Assembly (NCBI GenBank): GCA_039934375.1 | Contig: JBDTMH010000053.1 | Location: forward strand, 1-21,875 | Length of the DNA: 21,875 bases | Direction of reading: 5' to 3' | From: CAISIP01 sp039934375 | GTDB taxonomy: Bacteria > Pseudomonadota > Gammaproteobacteria > Burkholderiales > Burkholderiaceae_C | Part shown: positions 1-7,758 of the stretch, one piece after another | Numbering within the stretch: position 1 is the first letter of the stretch | Layout of the letters: each line of letters opens with the position of its first letter | The notes under the pieces: model-generated | What the model was told of the DNA's origin: nothing | Seen by the model: the letters and a program-made list of their open reading frames with translations, nothing else | The model's database searches: none | Position numbers and translations under genes: made by a program

Positions 1-62
1 ATCCGTACACCGGCAAGGCGCTGCACCTGGAAATGGCGCAGCATCCGCTGGGGTATTACTGA
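1..62 (+). CDS. 3' end of an unidentified gene (partial)
   Basis: An open frame enters from the left edge (first whole codon at base 3) and stops at TGA 60-62. The 19 visible residues end in HPLGYY and read like a normal, non-repetitive protein tail. I do not recognise the family. It lies 187 bp upstream of the aldehyde dehydrogenase on the same strand, so it may belong to the same catabolic unit, but too little is visible to assign a function. Confidence 0.45.
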   Translation, partial: PYTGKALHLEMAQHPLGYY

Positions 63-85
63 AACCTTGTGTGCCAGACTGAGCG

Positions 86-206
86 ACACGAAGTGCGCGA
101 GCTCTGGCACCAACTGATCGACGGAAGTCCGGATGTTAATTGCGGGACAGAACGCAGTTACACGAAGTGAACAAGCTCTGTCCCCAACACTTTGTCGGAA
201 GTCCGG
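86..206. repeat. Two-copy imperfect 47-bp direct repeat with embedded inverted repeat
   Basis: Bases 86-132 and 160-206 are both 47 bp long and agree at 37 positions. Both begin ACACGAAGTG, share AGCTCT in the middle and end CGGAAGTCCGG; the period is 74 bp. Inside the pair, GGGACAGAAC (144-153) and GCTCTGTCCC (175-184) form a 9-of-10 inverted repeat with a 21-nt loop. The whole lies in the leader of the aldehyde dehydrogenase, so a duplicated operator or promoter is plausible. There is no U-run to make it a terminator. Function is inferred only from position. Confidence 0.5.
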
Positions 207-249
207 TTCCCAATATCCCGCTCGCGCACCCCGACTGAAAGAACAACCC

Positions 250-1674
250 ATGAAGAACTACCAGAACTTCATCGCCAACCAGTGGCTGGCATCGCCTGAC
301 AAGGCGTCATTCACCGTCGACAACCCCGCGACCGAAGAAGTGGTCGCGCAAGTCGACCTGGCCAGCAAGGCACAGGTACGGCAAGCCTGCGACGCCGCTG
401 CCAAGGCCCAGCGCGCCTGGCGCAAGACTCCGGCCATCGCCCGCGCCGACTTCATGCGCAAACTGGCCGATGCCCTGGTGGCACGCAAGGATGCCATCGG
501 CGCGGCGTTGGCACTGGAGTCGGGCAAAAGCCTGGAAGACGCAACCAACGAGGCCGTCTACGCCGCCGACATCACGCGTTACCACGCCGAATGGGCGCGA
601 CGCATCGAAGGCGAGGTGATCCCCAGCGACAGTCCCTCTGAAAACCTGGTGCTCCACCGCGAACCACTCGGTGTCGTGGCCTGCCTGATCCCGTTCAACT
701 ACCCGGTCTACACGTTGCTGCGCAAGATCGCGCCGGCGCTGATCACCGGCAACACCGTCGTTGTGCGGCCGAGCAACCACACACCGTGTTGCGCATTCGA
801 GATCGCACAGGCGGTGCTCGACGCCGGCCTGCCGGCGGGTGTGGTCAACATCATGGCCATGGACCATGACGCAGCCGAGCAAATGTGTACCTACCCCAAG
901 GTGGCGATGATCACGCTCACCGGAAGTGTCGATGCCGGTCGTCGCATGCTGGAATTCTCCAAGGTCAACATCGCCCGTGTATCGCTGGAGATGGGAGGCA
1001 AGACGCCGGCCATCATCACGCCCAGCGCCGATCTCGATGCAGCCATTGCCGCCATCGTCGGATCCAAGACCACACACTGCGGCCAGCTGTGCACGGCGGT
1101 GGAACGCGTTTATGTGCAGCGCGCCCTGTACGACCAGGTGGTAACGAAGTTGCGCGATGGAATGCAGGCCCACCCCTTTGGCGACCGCGCCGCGACACCG
1201 GGCCATATGGGCCCCCTAAATAGCGCAGCCAGCCGCCTGGCCATCCATGACATGGTGCAACGCGCCGTGGCCGACGGCGCCAGGCTCGAATGCGGCGGCG
1301 TGCTTCCCGAAGGCCCAGGTTACTTCTACCCACCCACGCTGCTCAGCGGCCCGCGACAGGATGCAGAAGTAGTGCAGCAGGAAACCTTCGGCCCGGTGTT
1401 GTGCGTTTTGGCCTACGACACCTTCGATGACGCACTGACACTTGCCAGCGACCACCAGTACGGGCTGGCCTCGGTGCTGTACAGCAATGACTATCGCGAG
1501 GTCATGCTGGCCAGCAACGAGATCGAAGCCGGCGAGCTGTACATCAACCGCACCCCCGCCGACCCCTACCAGGGTTACCACGCCGGCTGGAAGCGCTCAG
1601 GGCTGGGGGGCGACGATGGCAAACACGGCATGCTGGAATTCACGCAGACGCGGTTGGTGGTGTTGAAGTACTGA
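250..1674 (+). CDS. NAD-dependent aldehyde dehydrogenase, AldA (lactaldehyde/glycolaldehyde) type
   Basis: This 474-residue protein oxidises an aldehyde to the carboxylic acid with NAD(P)+ in the cytoplasm. The catalytic set is visible: oxyanion Asn150 in PFNYP, general base Glu247 in LEMGGK and nucleophile Cys281 in HCGQLCT. The stretch AERVYVQ-like after the cysteine and the overall pattern resemble E. coli AldA. The ATG at 250 is preferred over the upstream in-frame ATG at 133 because the family's N-terminus (FIANQW) begins here and the earlier codons run through the leader repeat. One oddity is that the usual Lys of the cofactor loop (VxKPSE) is Arg173, reading VVVRPSN. The physiological substrate is unknown; lactaldehyde or succinate semialdehyde are the family's common ones. 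Confidence 0.9.
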   Translation: MKNYQNFIANQWLASPDKASFTVDNPATEEVVAQVDLASKAQVRQACDAAAKAQRAWRKTPAIARADFMRKLADALVARKDAIGAALALESGKSLEDATNEAVYAADITRYHAEWARRIEGEVIPSDSPSENLVLHREPLGVVACLIPFNYPVYTLLRKIAPALITGNTVVVRPSNHTPCCAFEIAQAVLDAGLPAGVVNIMAMDHDAAEQMCTYPKVAMITLTGSVDAGRRMLEFSKVNIARVSLEMGGKTPAIITPSADLDAAIAAIVGSKTTHCGQLCTAVERVYVQRALYDQVVTKLRDGMQAHPFGDRAATPGHMGPLNSAASRLAIHDMVQRAVADGARLECGGVLPEGPGYFYPPTLLSGPRQDAEVVQQETFGPVLCVLAYDTFDDALTLASDHQYGLASVLYSNDYREVMLASNEIEAGELYINRTPADPYQGYHAGWKRSGLGGDDGKHGMLEFTQTRLVVLKY

Positions 1675-1701
1675 GTTACGACGGTTCTACTCGCCGAGCG
1701 C

Positions 1702-1728
1702 GCGCGCCGGGAGGGACGCGCGGCGCGC
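1702..1728 (+). terminator. GC-rich hairpin after the aldehyde dehydrogenase
   Basis: GCGCGCCG (1702-1709) pairs perfectly with CGGCGCGC (1721-1728) across an 11-nt loop, 28 bp after the stop codon at 1672-1674. No T-tract follows, so this is at best a weak or factor-dependent end of transcription. The rest of the 272-bp gap up to the cupin gene shows no gene. Confidence 0.3.
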
Positions 1729-1932
1729 AGACCAGAATATCGAGATACGATCAACACGGTCGCGTTTCGCAAATTTGAGACAGCACGCCATTGTCCGGAG
1801 GATCGGATGTCCAGCTTATTGAGCAAGGGTGGTATTGGTCGGCACTGTAGGGTGCTCCAGATATCACGTCAGGCGTCAGAAGGGACCGTGAATATCGACT
1901 GTCACACCACCAGCGCAACCGGACCCCAACTG

Positions 1933-1947
1933 TATCGGACACCGATA
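1933..1947. promoter_or_regulatory. 15-bp inverted repeat overlapping the cupin gene start
   Basis: TATCGG and CCGATA are perfect 6-bp arms around ACA, and the last A is the first base of the ATG at 1947. The arms occupy the place where a Shine-Dalgarno sequence would be expected, and none is present. It could be a protein operator or a small mRNA stem at the start codon. Confidence 0.4.
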
Positions 1948-2411
1948 TGACAAACACGATTCAGCCCAAGCACTTCGCGCCAGCAGAAGGCAAAGCCTTC
2001 AAGATCGGCCGGATGAGCATGACTTTCAAGACGACCGCGACTGAGGGCTGGAATGCCTATACCGTCTGCGAGGCAATTGAACCAGCCGAGTCCGGTGCGG
2101 GCTATCACCGTCATGCAACGTACGACGAGACCTTCATCATCTGCGAAGGAAACTACGACTTCCGTCTCGGCGAGCAGCGATTGAAGCTCGGGCCAGGTGA
2201 TGTGGTCTTCGTTCCACGCGGTACGCCACATGGCTTCGTCAGCACAGGGCCTGAGGTCGGCCGTCAAATCATCATCAGCTCACCGGGTGGCATCTTCGAT
2301 GCAATGATTGCCGAGGTCACCATGCTCGACACGGGAAGCCCCACTCAACAAGCGTCTGAGGAAGCCAGGGCCATCGCTACAAGGTACGGTCTGGAGTTCG
2401 TTCCTGGTTGA
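1947..2411 (+). CDS. Small single-domain cupin protein
   Basis: This 154-residue protein has one conserved beta-barrel cupin domain. Cupin motif 1 is seen as GYHRHATYDETFIICEG and motif 2 as PGDVVFVPRGTPHGF. The His, His, Glu and His of these motifs form the usual metal site. Such proteins are isomerases, dioxygenases, decarboxylases or sugar- and ligand-binding proteins; nothing here fixes the reaction. The final 25 residues are a charged helix after the barrel. The gene stands alone, with 272 bp before it and a convergent gene after it, and its base composition is lower in GC than the flanking dehydrogenases, which fits acquisition by transfer. The start has no visible ribosome binding site; the inverted repeat at 1933-1947 takes its place. 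Confidence 0.85.
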   Translation: MTNTIQPKHFAPAEGKAFKIGRMSMTFKTTATEGWNAYTVCEAIEPAESGAGYHRHATYDETFIICEGNYDFRLGEQRLKLGPGDVVFVPRGTPHGFVSTGPEVGRQIIISSPGGIFDAMIAEVTMLDTGSPTQQASEEARAIATRYGLEFVPG

Positions 2412-2499
2412 ATACGGGTAGGAGCGTCACGAGGCAGTACGCACACTGACGCCTATGCATGCAGGGTGGTGACGCGTGTGTCGCAGCACATGCGCAGAT

Positions 2500-3921
2500 T
2501 CACAGCTGAAACGCCAGCCAGCGCACCAGCCCCTCCCCGATCTCCCGCATCACTCCAGGCCGCTCACCCCGATACCGTTCGGCCCTTGCGCGATGGCGCT
2601 CGATCCAGTGCGCGAAGCGGCCGACCTCGCCCCGGTCGAAGAAAGCCACCATCAATTCATAGTTCAGGAACAGGCTGCGTTCATCGAGATTGGCGGAGCC
2701 GACCAAGCACAGGTCGGCGTCGACCACCACCGCCTTGGCATGCATCATGTCCGGCACCAGCCAGACCCGGCCGCCAGCCGCCGTGAGTTCGCGCAGTGCC
2801 GCATGTCGCGCATGGTCGGCCAGGCGATGGTTGGAATGGCGCGGCAGCACCAGATCGACCTGACACTGACGGCGGGCCGCCAGTGTCAGCGCCATCATCA
2901 GCACCGCGTCGGGAACGAAGTACGGCGTCACCGCGAGGATGCGGGAGCGGGCCGCAAAACAACTCGCCACCAGCAGCGTGTAGAAGGTGTCGTCATTCTG
3001 ATCCGGGCCGCTGGCAATCAGCTGCGTCGGGCTGCTGCCCTCGACCTGTGCCAAGGCGCCGGTCGCGGGCGTATCGCTGACCGCAGTGCCGGTCGCGAAC
3101 GCCCAATCCAGATCGAAACGCTGCTGTGTCTGCCGGGCAATGGCACCAGAGAAATCGAACGTCAGATCGACCCAAGGCGTACGGCGCCGCGCCCGTGACG
3201 GGTCGCCGCAAAAATACTCGGCGGCCAGATTGCGTCCACCAGTCCAGGTGCGACAGCCATCGGCAACCACCAGCTTGCGGTGATTGCGCAAATTGGTACG
3301 CCCCGGCAAGCCGGAGCGAAACGGCGACACGAACAAGGCCACCTGCACCCCCGCGGCGCGCAGGCGTCGGATGTCGATACGCCCGCCCAGGTAGATGCCG
3401 ATACCGTCGACCAGCAGGCGCACGCGCACACCATCCCGCGCCCGTCGTATCAGCGTATCCAGCAGTTCCCGGCCCAGCACATCGTGTCCGACCAGGAAGG
3501 TGCAGACATCCAGCGTGTGCTGCGCCTCGTACATCACCACGCGCAAGGCCAGCAGAGCCTGGGCACCGTCGGCGTGAATGGACAGGCCATGGCAGGTCGC
3601 GACATCGGGCAATTCCATGGCGGCCGCCAGTTGCTGGAACGGCGTCATGACACCGGAGCGGGCGCCGGCCACCTGAGGCCCGTCATCGGTATCTGCCGAC
3701 GCCACATGCACAGCGCGCTCGACCTTGCGGCTGCCGAACAACAGGTACAGCGGCAACGCCACATACGGCATCAGGCCCAGTGACACCACCCAGGCGATGG
3801 CCGCTGACGGGTGGCGCCGCTGGTGCCGGGTGCGCGAGCCGATCACGTAGACCGCCAAGCCGATGAACACCAGCACGCCATGCAGCGTGAGCAGTCGGTT
3901 GTCGATCAGATGGGACCACAT
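2500..3921 (-). CDS. cls: Cardiolipin synthase (phospholipase D superfamily)
   Basis: The likely reaction is the condensation of two phosphatidylglycerols to cardiolipin plus glycerol at the inner membrane. The protein has 473 residues, close to the usual length of bacterial Cls. Two N-terminal membrane segments are visible (about residues 10-29 and 41-63), followed by two HKD motifs: HRKLVVAD (His214, Lys216, Asp221, then GGRN) and HAKAVVVD (His394, Lys396, Asp401, then GSAN). Both catalytic sites are intact. I chose the ATG at 3919-3921 because the first membrane helix begins just after it; a longer in-frame start at 4104 adds 61 residues of atypical composition that run into the divergent promoter region. 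It is convergent with the cupin gene and divergent from the DUF2130 gene. Confidence 0.9.
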   Translation of the reverse strand: MWSHLIDNRLLTLHGVLVFIGLAVYVIGSRTRHQRRHPSAAIAWVVSLGLMPYVALPLYLLFGSRKVERAVHVASADTDDGPQVAGARSGVMTPFQQLAAAMELPDVATCHGLSIHADGAQALLALRVVMYEAQHTLDVCTFLVGHDVLGRELLDTLIRRARDGVRVRLLVDGIGIYLGGRIDIRRLRAAGVQVALFVSPFRSGLPGRTNLRNHRKLVVADGCRTWTGGRNLAAEYFCGDPSRARRRTPWVDLTFDFSGAIARQTQQRFDLDWAFATGTAVSDTPATGALAQVEGSSPTQLIASGPDQNDDTFYTLLVASCFAARSRILAVTPYFVPDAVLMMALTLAARRQCQVDLVLPRHSNHRLADHARHAALRELTAAGGRVWLVPDMMHAKAVVVDADLCLVGSANLDERSLFLNYELMVAFFDRGEVGRFAHWIERHRARAERYRGERPGVMREIGEGLVRWLAFQL

Positions 3922-4139
3922 GGGCAGCGGTCGGAGTGGCACAGCAATATCATTGCTTCGGATTATGGGTGCGGCAGGAACGCACGCTGCCTGTCTGGAC
4001 AAGACATTCGGCCTGCAGTCATGAAGGTCTGGTTTATATTGCGTCAAGCCGGTCGAATGCCGGACTGCAACGCTTGCGGCAAAAGGGCTTGATCCTGGAT
4101 TCACAAGCAGATATTGACCAAGGCGGGAAAAACGTAAGC
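3922..4139. promoter_or_regulatory. Divergent intergenic region between cls and the DUF2130 gene
   Basis: This 218-bp gap must hold the promoters of both flanking genes. It contains a CCGG-bounded dyad around 4050-4065 and an AT-rich TTTATATTG near 4032. I could not identify a convincing -35/-10 pair for either direction. Confidence 0.35.
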
Positions 4140-5549
4140 ATGCACGAGATCATCTGCCCGCACTGCGGGAAAGCGTTCAAAATTGACGAGACCGGGTACG
4201 CGGAGATTCTCAAGCAGGTCCGCGACAGCGAATTTGACCAGCAGCTGCACGAGCGGCTTGCGTTGGCCGAGCAAGACAAGCGCTCTGCCGTTGAATTGGC
4301 CACGATCAAGGTCGCCAGCGACTCGCACAAGGCCGCAGTGGCCAAGGACACCGAGATCCAGCAGCTGAAGGCCAAGCTCGATGCGGGCGAGGTCGCCCGC
4401 AAACTCGCTGTGACCGAGGCCCTGAGCGCAGTGGAAAAGGAGCGCGATGCGCTCGCGAACCAGCTTGAGTTGACCAGGCGTGAAAAGGAGTCCATTTCCA
4501 AGCTGGCCGAGGCCAAGCTGTTGAACGAAATGCAGAAGGCTGCCGCATCCAGGGACACTGCGGTCCAGGAACTCAAAGCCAAGCTCGGTGCCTTGGAGCT
4601 TGCGCAGAAGCAGGCCATCGCAGAGGCGGTCGGTGCGGTCGAAAAGGAACGAGACGGGTTGAAATACGGCATCGAGCGGGCGGAGCTTGAAAAGCAACTC
4701 GCCGAAAAGTCGCTCAAAGACAAGTACGAGACGCAGATCAAGGATCGCGATGACGCGATCGAGCGCCTGCGGGACATGAAGGCCCGCCTCTCGACCAAGA
4801 TGGTCGGTGAAACCCTCGAGCAGCACTGCGAGACCGAGTTCAACCGCATTCGGGCGACGGCGTTTGCCAGAGCCTATTTCGAGAAGGACAACGACGCGCG
4901 CAGTGGCAGCAAGGGCGACTACATATTCCGGGACATGGATGAAGCGCAGACCGAGATCGTCTCCATCATGTTTGAAATGAAGAACGAGAACGATCGCACC
5001 GCGACGAAGAACAAGAACGAGGACTTCTTGAAGGAACTCGACAAGGATCGCACCGAGAAGGGGTGTGAGTATGCGGTGCTGGTCTCCCTGCTCGAGCCCG
5101 ATAGTGAGCTTTACAACGCCGGGATCGTCGACGTCTTCCACCGCCACCCGAAAATGTACGTCGTCCGACCGCAGTTCTTTCTTCCCATCATCACGCTGCT
5201 ACGTAACGCGGCGATGAACTCGCTCAAATACAAGTCGGAGCTTGCGCTCGTCAGGGCACAGAACCTCGACATCACGAAGTTTGAAACCGAGCTTGACACC
5301 TTCAAGTCCGCATTCGCGAGGAACTACGACCTCGCCTCCGGGCACTTCCAAAAGGCGATCGCAGAGATCGACAAGTCGATCGACCACCTGCAGAAAACAA
5401 GGGAAGCCCTGCTCGGCACCGACCGGAACCTTCGACTTGCGAACGACAAGGCGCAGGACGTGACGATCAAGAAGTTGACTCGGGGCAACCCGACGATGGC
5501 GGCCAAATTCGCCGAACTCAAGAAGCAAGATCCTTCCGATGCAGCATAA
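4140..5549 (+). CDS. DUF2130 protein: zinc-ribbon-like N-terminus, coiled coil, nuclease-like core
   Basis: This 469-residue protein matches the layout of the uncharacterised DUF2130 family. Residues 4-15 (IICPHCGKAFKI) form a half zinc ribbon with a single CxxC pair. Residues about 25-215 are a charged coiled coil with an internal duplication (70-104 against 139-173, 23 of 35 identical). Residues about 220-360 are the conserved core, with Glu225, GDYIFRD (Asp260) and FEMKNE (Glu279-x-Lys281). The spacing D-(18)-ExK is that of a PD-(D/E)XK nuclease site; that reading is inference. A further helical region closes the protein. The ATG at 4140 follows AGGCGGGA by about 11 bp. Base composition is lower in GC than the flanks. 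No methylase or defence partner is adjacent. Confidence 0.82.
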   Translation: MHEIICPHCGKAFKIDETGYAEILKQVRDSEFDQQLHERLALAEQDKRSAVELATIKVASDSHKAAVAKDTEIQQLKAKLDAGEVARKLAVTEALSAVEKERDALANQLELTRREKESISKLAEAKLLNEMQKAAASRDTAVQELKAKLGALELAQKQAIAEAVGAVEKERDGLKYGIERAELEKQLAEKSLKDKYETQIKDRDDAIERLRDMKARLSTKMVGETLEQHCETEFNRIRATAFARAYFEKDNDARSGSKGDYIFRDMDEAQTEIVSIMFEMKNENDRTATKNKNEDFLKELDKDRTEKGCEYAVLVSLLEPDSELYNAGIVDVFHRHPKMYVVRPQFFLPIITLLRNAAMNSLKYKSELALVRAQNLDITKFETELDTFKSAFARNYDLASGHFQKAIAEIDKSIDHLQKTREALLGTDRNLRLANDKAQDVTIKKLTRGNPTMAAKFAELKKQDPSDAA

Positions 5550-5903
5550 GTGAGGCAGTCGATGACGCGCAGAGACAGGGCAATTGAATGGCACTTGCCT
5601 GGGAAGGGGCCGTGGTCGGAACCCGCGTCGGCGGCTGCCGAACCGGCACTACGGCCGGCAACGAACACGCGACCAGCCACCGCGGCGCCCGGCATGATCG
5701 CCGCAGGTACGCCATTGCCGCCAATGGCAGCTGGCCATCCGCGCCGGCCGCCAGCAGGCGCAAAAGCACACCACGCCAACCAGCGGCAGCGCCAGCACCT
5801 CAATCGTAAACCGTGTCGATGATGAACCTTCCCTCGTGATCAATTGCAGGTCCACCACCCGTTCGCCGGCAGGGCGACTGCCGCTGCAACAGCGGGCATA
5901 GCC
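5550..5903. other. Intergenic region without a supported gene (354 bp)
   Basis: This lies between the convergent DUF2130 and DUF2889 genes. Several short frames are open on both strands because of the high GC content. One minus-strand frame encodes a hydrophobic stretch near 5800, but no frame has a recognisable domain, a good start or continuity. It could be a decayed gene; I see no terminator hairpin with a U-run. Confidence 0.5.
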
Positions 5904-6503
5904 TCAGCGCTTCGACGAATCGCGCGTCATCCGTTTCAATGGCTGCCAGCCCACGAACTGCGGGTAATGGCGCAACACGGCCGGGCCGTCGAAGTCCCAG
6001 CCCAGACATTTGCCCAGATAAAACGGTGGCTGCTCGCTGTTGTGCGTCGGCAGGCCGGCCTCGCGGCGCAACTGCGCGCGGTAGCCGGGAATGGTCTGGT
6101 AGGCGGCGGTGGCCATGTTGAACAGCAGTTCGCGCAAATGGGTGCAGCCCTTGATGCCACCCAGGTTCTTCTCTATGGTGACGCGCCAACCCGGGCCGAT
6201 GGTGTGACCTACCATCCGCTGCATCGGGTCGTTGGCCTGAATGCATTCGCCGTGCGGCGTGGCTGGCATGCCGCTGGCAATCGCCTTGATCGTCAGCGCG
6301 TCGTCGAGCGTCAGCCGGATCACCATGTCGTGGATCGGTGTGCCGGGCGGCAACGTGCCCTTGTCGGCCGAGCGCCATTCATAAGCCTTGGTGTCGGTGA
6401 GCGTGGCCTCGATATCCCAAAGACCGTCTTCGCGGTGGTAACCGTCGAAGCGGACCTGGCGCGTATGCAAGTGCTTGCGGGGAGCAGATGGGGGAAGAGA
6501 CAC
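5904..6503 (-). CDS. DUF2889 domain protein
   Basis: This is a protein of about 199 residues matching the proteobacterial DUF2889 family, of unknown function. Family hallmarks in order are the opening R-x-V-R-F-D-G-Y-H-R-E-D-G-L-W-D-I-E-A block, IHDMVIRLTLDD, the IGPGW segment, and LGGIKGCTHLRELLFN with its invariant Cys-Thr-His. I prefer the GTG at 6501-6503, which has AAAGG 9 nt upstream; a TTG at 6510-6512 would add three residues but sits almost on that site. No membrane segment or signal peptide is visible. In other genomes the family often sits near catabolic genes for aromatic or small organic acids. Here it is followed on the same strand, after 172 bp, by the LysR regulator's gene end. 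Confidence 0.82.
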   Translation of the reverse strand: MSLPPSAPRKHLHTRQVRFDGYHREDGLWDIEATLTDTKAYEWRSADKGTLPPGTPIHDMVIRLTLDDALTIKAIASGMPATPHGECIQANDPMQRMVGHTIGPGWRVTIEKNLGGIKGCTHLRELLFNMATAAYQTIPGYRAQLRREAGLPTHNSEQPPFYLGKCLGWDFDGPAVLRHYPQFVGWQPLKRMTRDSSKR

Positions 6504-6675
6504 CGGACACAACCTTTCGAGGAGACAGTTGCCGCGCCCCGCTCACCGTTGGTGAACTGCGCGACGGACCTGGTCGATTGTCTTTGAATCCGGCGTCCAC
6601 CGCTGTCGCCTGCTTCACAGCGGGCGTCACGCGGCCTACCTGCCACCGGATTCGACCGGCGCAGCCACGGCACGG

Positions 6676-7554
6676 TCAGCCCTTGATCTCCTGCATCAAC
6701 CAGGTCTTGAACGCCTTGGCAGCCGGATTGATCAGGCTGCCTTCCGGCGAGATCAGGTAATAGGCTTCCTTCATCGGTAGCGCGTACTCGAACAGGCGCA
6801 CCAGCCGGCCGGAGCTGATCAGATCATTGGCCACCGTGCCGTGGGCCAGCGCCACACCCAGGCCTTGCAGCGCCCAGTTCATGCTCAGCACCCAGGTGCT
6901 GGCGCGGTGGATGCGCGGCGCTGGGTATTTGCGATTGCCGATATGGCCGCTGAGCCAGTTGTCCCAGGTCTGCAAGGTGCCGGGCAGATCGAACAAATTC
7001 TCCTTGAGCAGGTCCGAGACATCGTGGATGCGACTGGCCACTTCGGGCGTACAGACCGGGAAAATGGTATCGCGCGTCAGCCGCTGGCCAGCCCGCCCCT
7101 CCCATTTGCCCAGGCCCAGCACAATCTCGACTGCCGCCAGGTTGCGCGGCTTCTCGGTCGGCCAGATCGAGGTGGCGACATCGAGCTGCACCCACGGAAA
7201 GGTTTCCAGGAACTGGTGCAACCGGGGTGTCAGCCAGAAGATCGCGAACGAGATGTTCGAATGCAGTTCCAGCACGTCAGGCTCGTTCCGACCGGTCAGG
7301 ATGGCCGTGCCTTCCTCCAGCGTGTTGAAGGCCGCCTGCACCGTCGGCAGATAACCGCGCCCGATGTCGGTCAGCTCCAGTCCACGCGCTCGGCGGTGGA
7401 ACAGCGGACGGCCCAATGCACTCTCCAGGCTCTTGATCTGCTGACTCACGGCCGACTGCGTCATGTGCAGTTCCTGCGCCGCATCGGTGAAACTCAGCGC
7501 CCGTGCTGAGGCTTCGAAGGCACGCAGCCAGTTCAAGGGAGGGAGTCGCGCCAT
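6676..7554 (-). CDS. LysR-type transcriptional regulator, GcvA subfamily
   Basis: This 292-residue protein has an N-terminal winged helix-turn-helix (about residues 6-65, including LSFTDAAQELHMTQSAVSQQIKSLE) and a C-terminal effector-binding domain. The opening LPPLNWLRAFEASAR is typical of GcvA-like members. It is divergent from the hydroxyacid dehydrogenase operon and starts 26 bp from the dyad at 7581-7597. GcvA proteins recognise CTAAT, which is exactly the half-site there, so this is very probably the protein that binds it. It would then autoregulate and control the operon. The same dyad recurs at 18367-18383. The effector is unknown; an amine or amino-acid-like metabolite of the pathway is likely. 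Confidence 0.92.
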   Translation of the reverse strand: MARLPPLNWLRAFEASARALSFTDAAQELHMTQSAVSQQIKSLESALGRPLFHRRARGLELTDIGRGYLPTVQAAFNTLEEGTAILTGRNEPDVLELHSNISFAIFWLTPRLHQFLETFPWVQLDVATSIWPTEKPRNLAAVEIVLGLGKWEGRAGQRLTRDTIFPVCTPEVASRIHDVSDLLKENLFDLPGTLQTWDNWLSGHIGNRKYPAPRIHRASTWVLSMNWALQGLGVALAHGTVANDLISSGRLVRLFEYALPMKEAYYLISPEGSLINPAAKAFKTWLMQEIKG

Positions 7555-7580
7555 GCCAGTCTTGCCATTGATGAGTCACG

Positions 7581-7597
7581 CATTAGTAACACTAATC
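7581..7597. promoter_or_regulatory. GcvA-type operator CATTAG-N5-CTAAT in the divergent promoter
   Basis: ATTAGT (7582-7587) and ACTAAT (7591-7596) are perfect inverted arms around AAC. The site is 26 bp upstream of the LysR start and 162 bp upstream of the hydroxyacid dehydrogenase start. A TATACT (7599-7604) just to its right could be a -10 for rightward transcription, without a good -35, as is usual for activator-dependent promoters. The same 17-bp layout is found at 18367-18383. Confidence 0.75.
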
Positions 7598-7758
7598 TTA
7601 TACTGAGCGTTTGCTTGTTTGCGGCTGTGCCGGCGATGCGGCACACTGCGACCAAGCACCAGCGAAGGGTGCGCGTCGATACCGGCACGCGCCTTCGCCT
7701 GGATTGCCGGTTTCGCTGCTTCTTTCAACTTTTACCCCCCTTCTTTACTGGCTCAATC

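Noticed and set aside
86..206. Repeat pair considered as a CRISPR fragment
   Set aside because: There are only two imperfect copies, no further units and no cas genes.
307..1206. Minus-strand open frame antisense to the AldA-like gene
   Set aside because: Reverse reading of a complete dehydrogenase gene with no motif of its own.
5518..5858. Minus-strand hydrophobic frames between the DUF2130 and DUF2889 genes, possibly a decayed membrane protein
   Set aside because: No single frame is continuous and no family is recognisable, so a pseudogene call cannot be supported.
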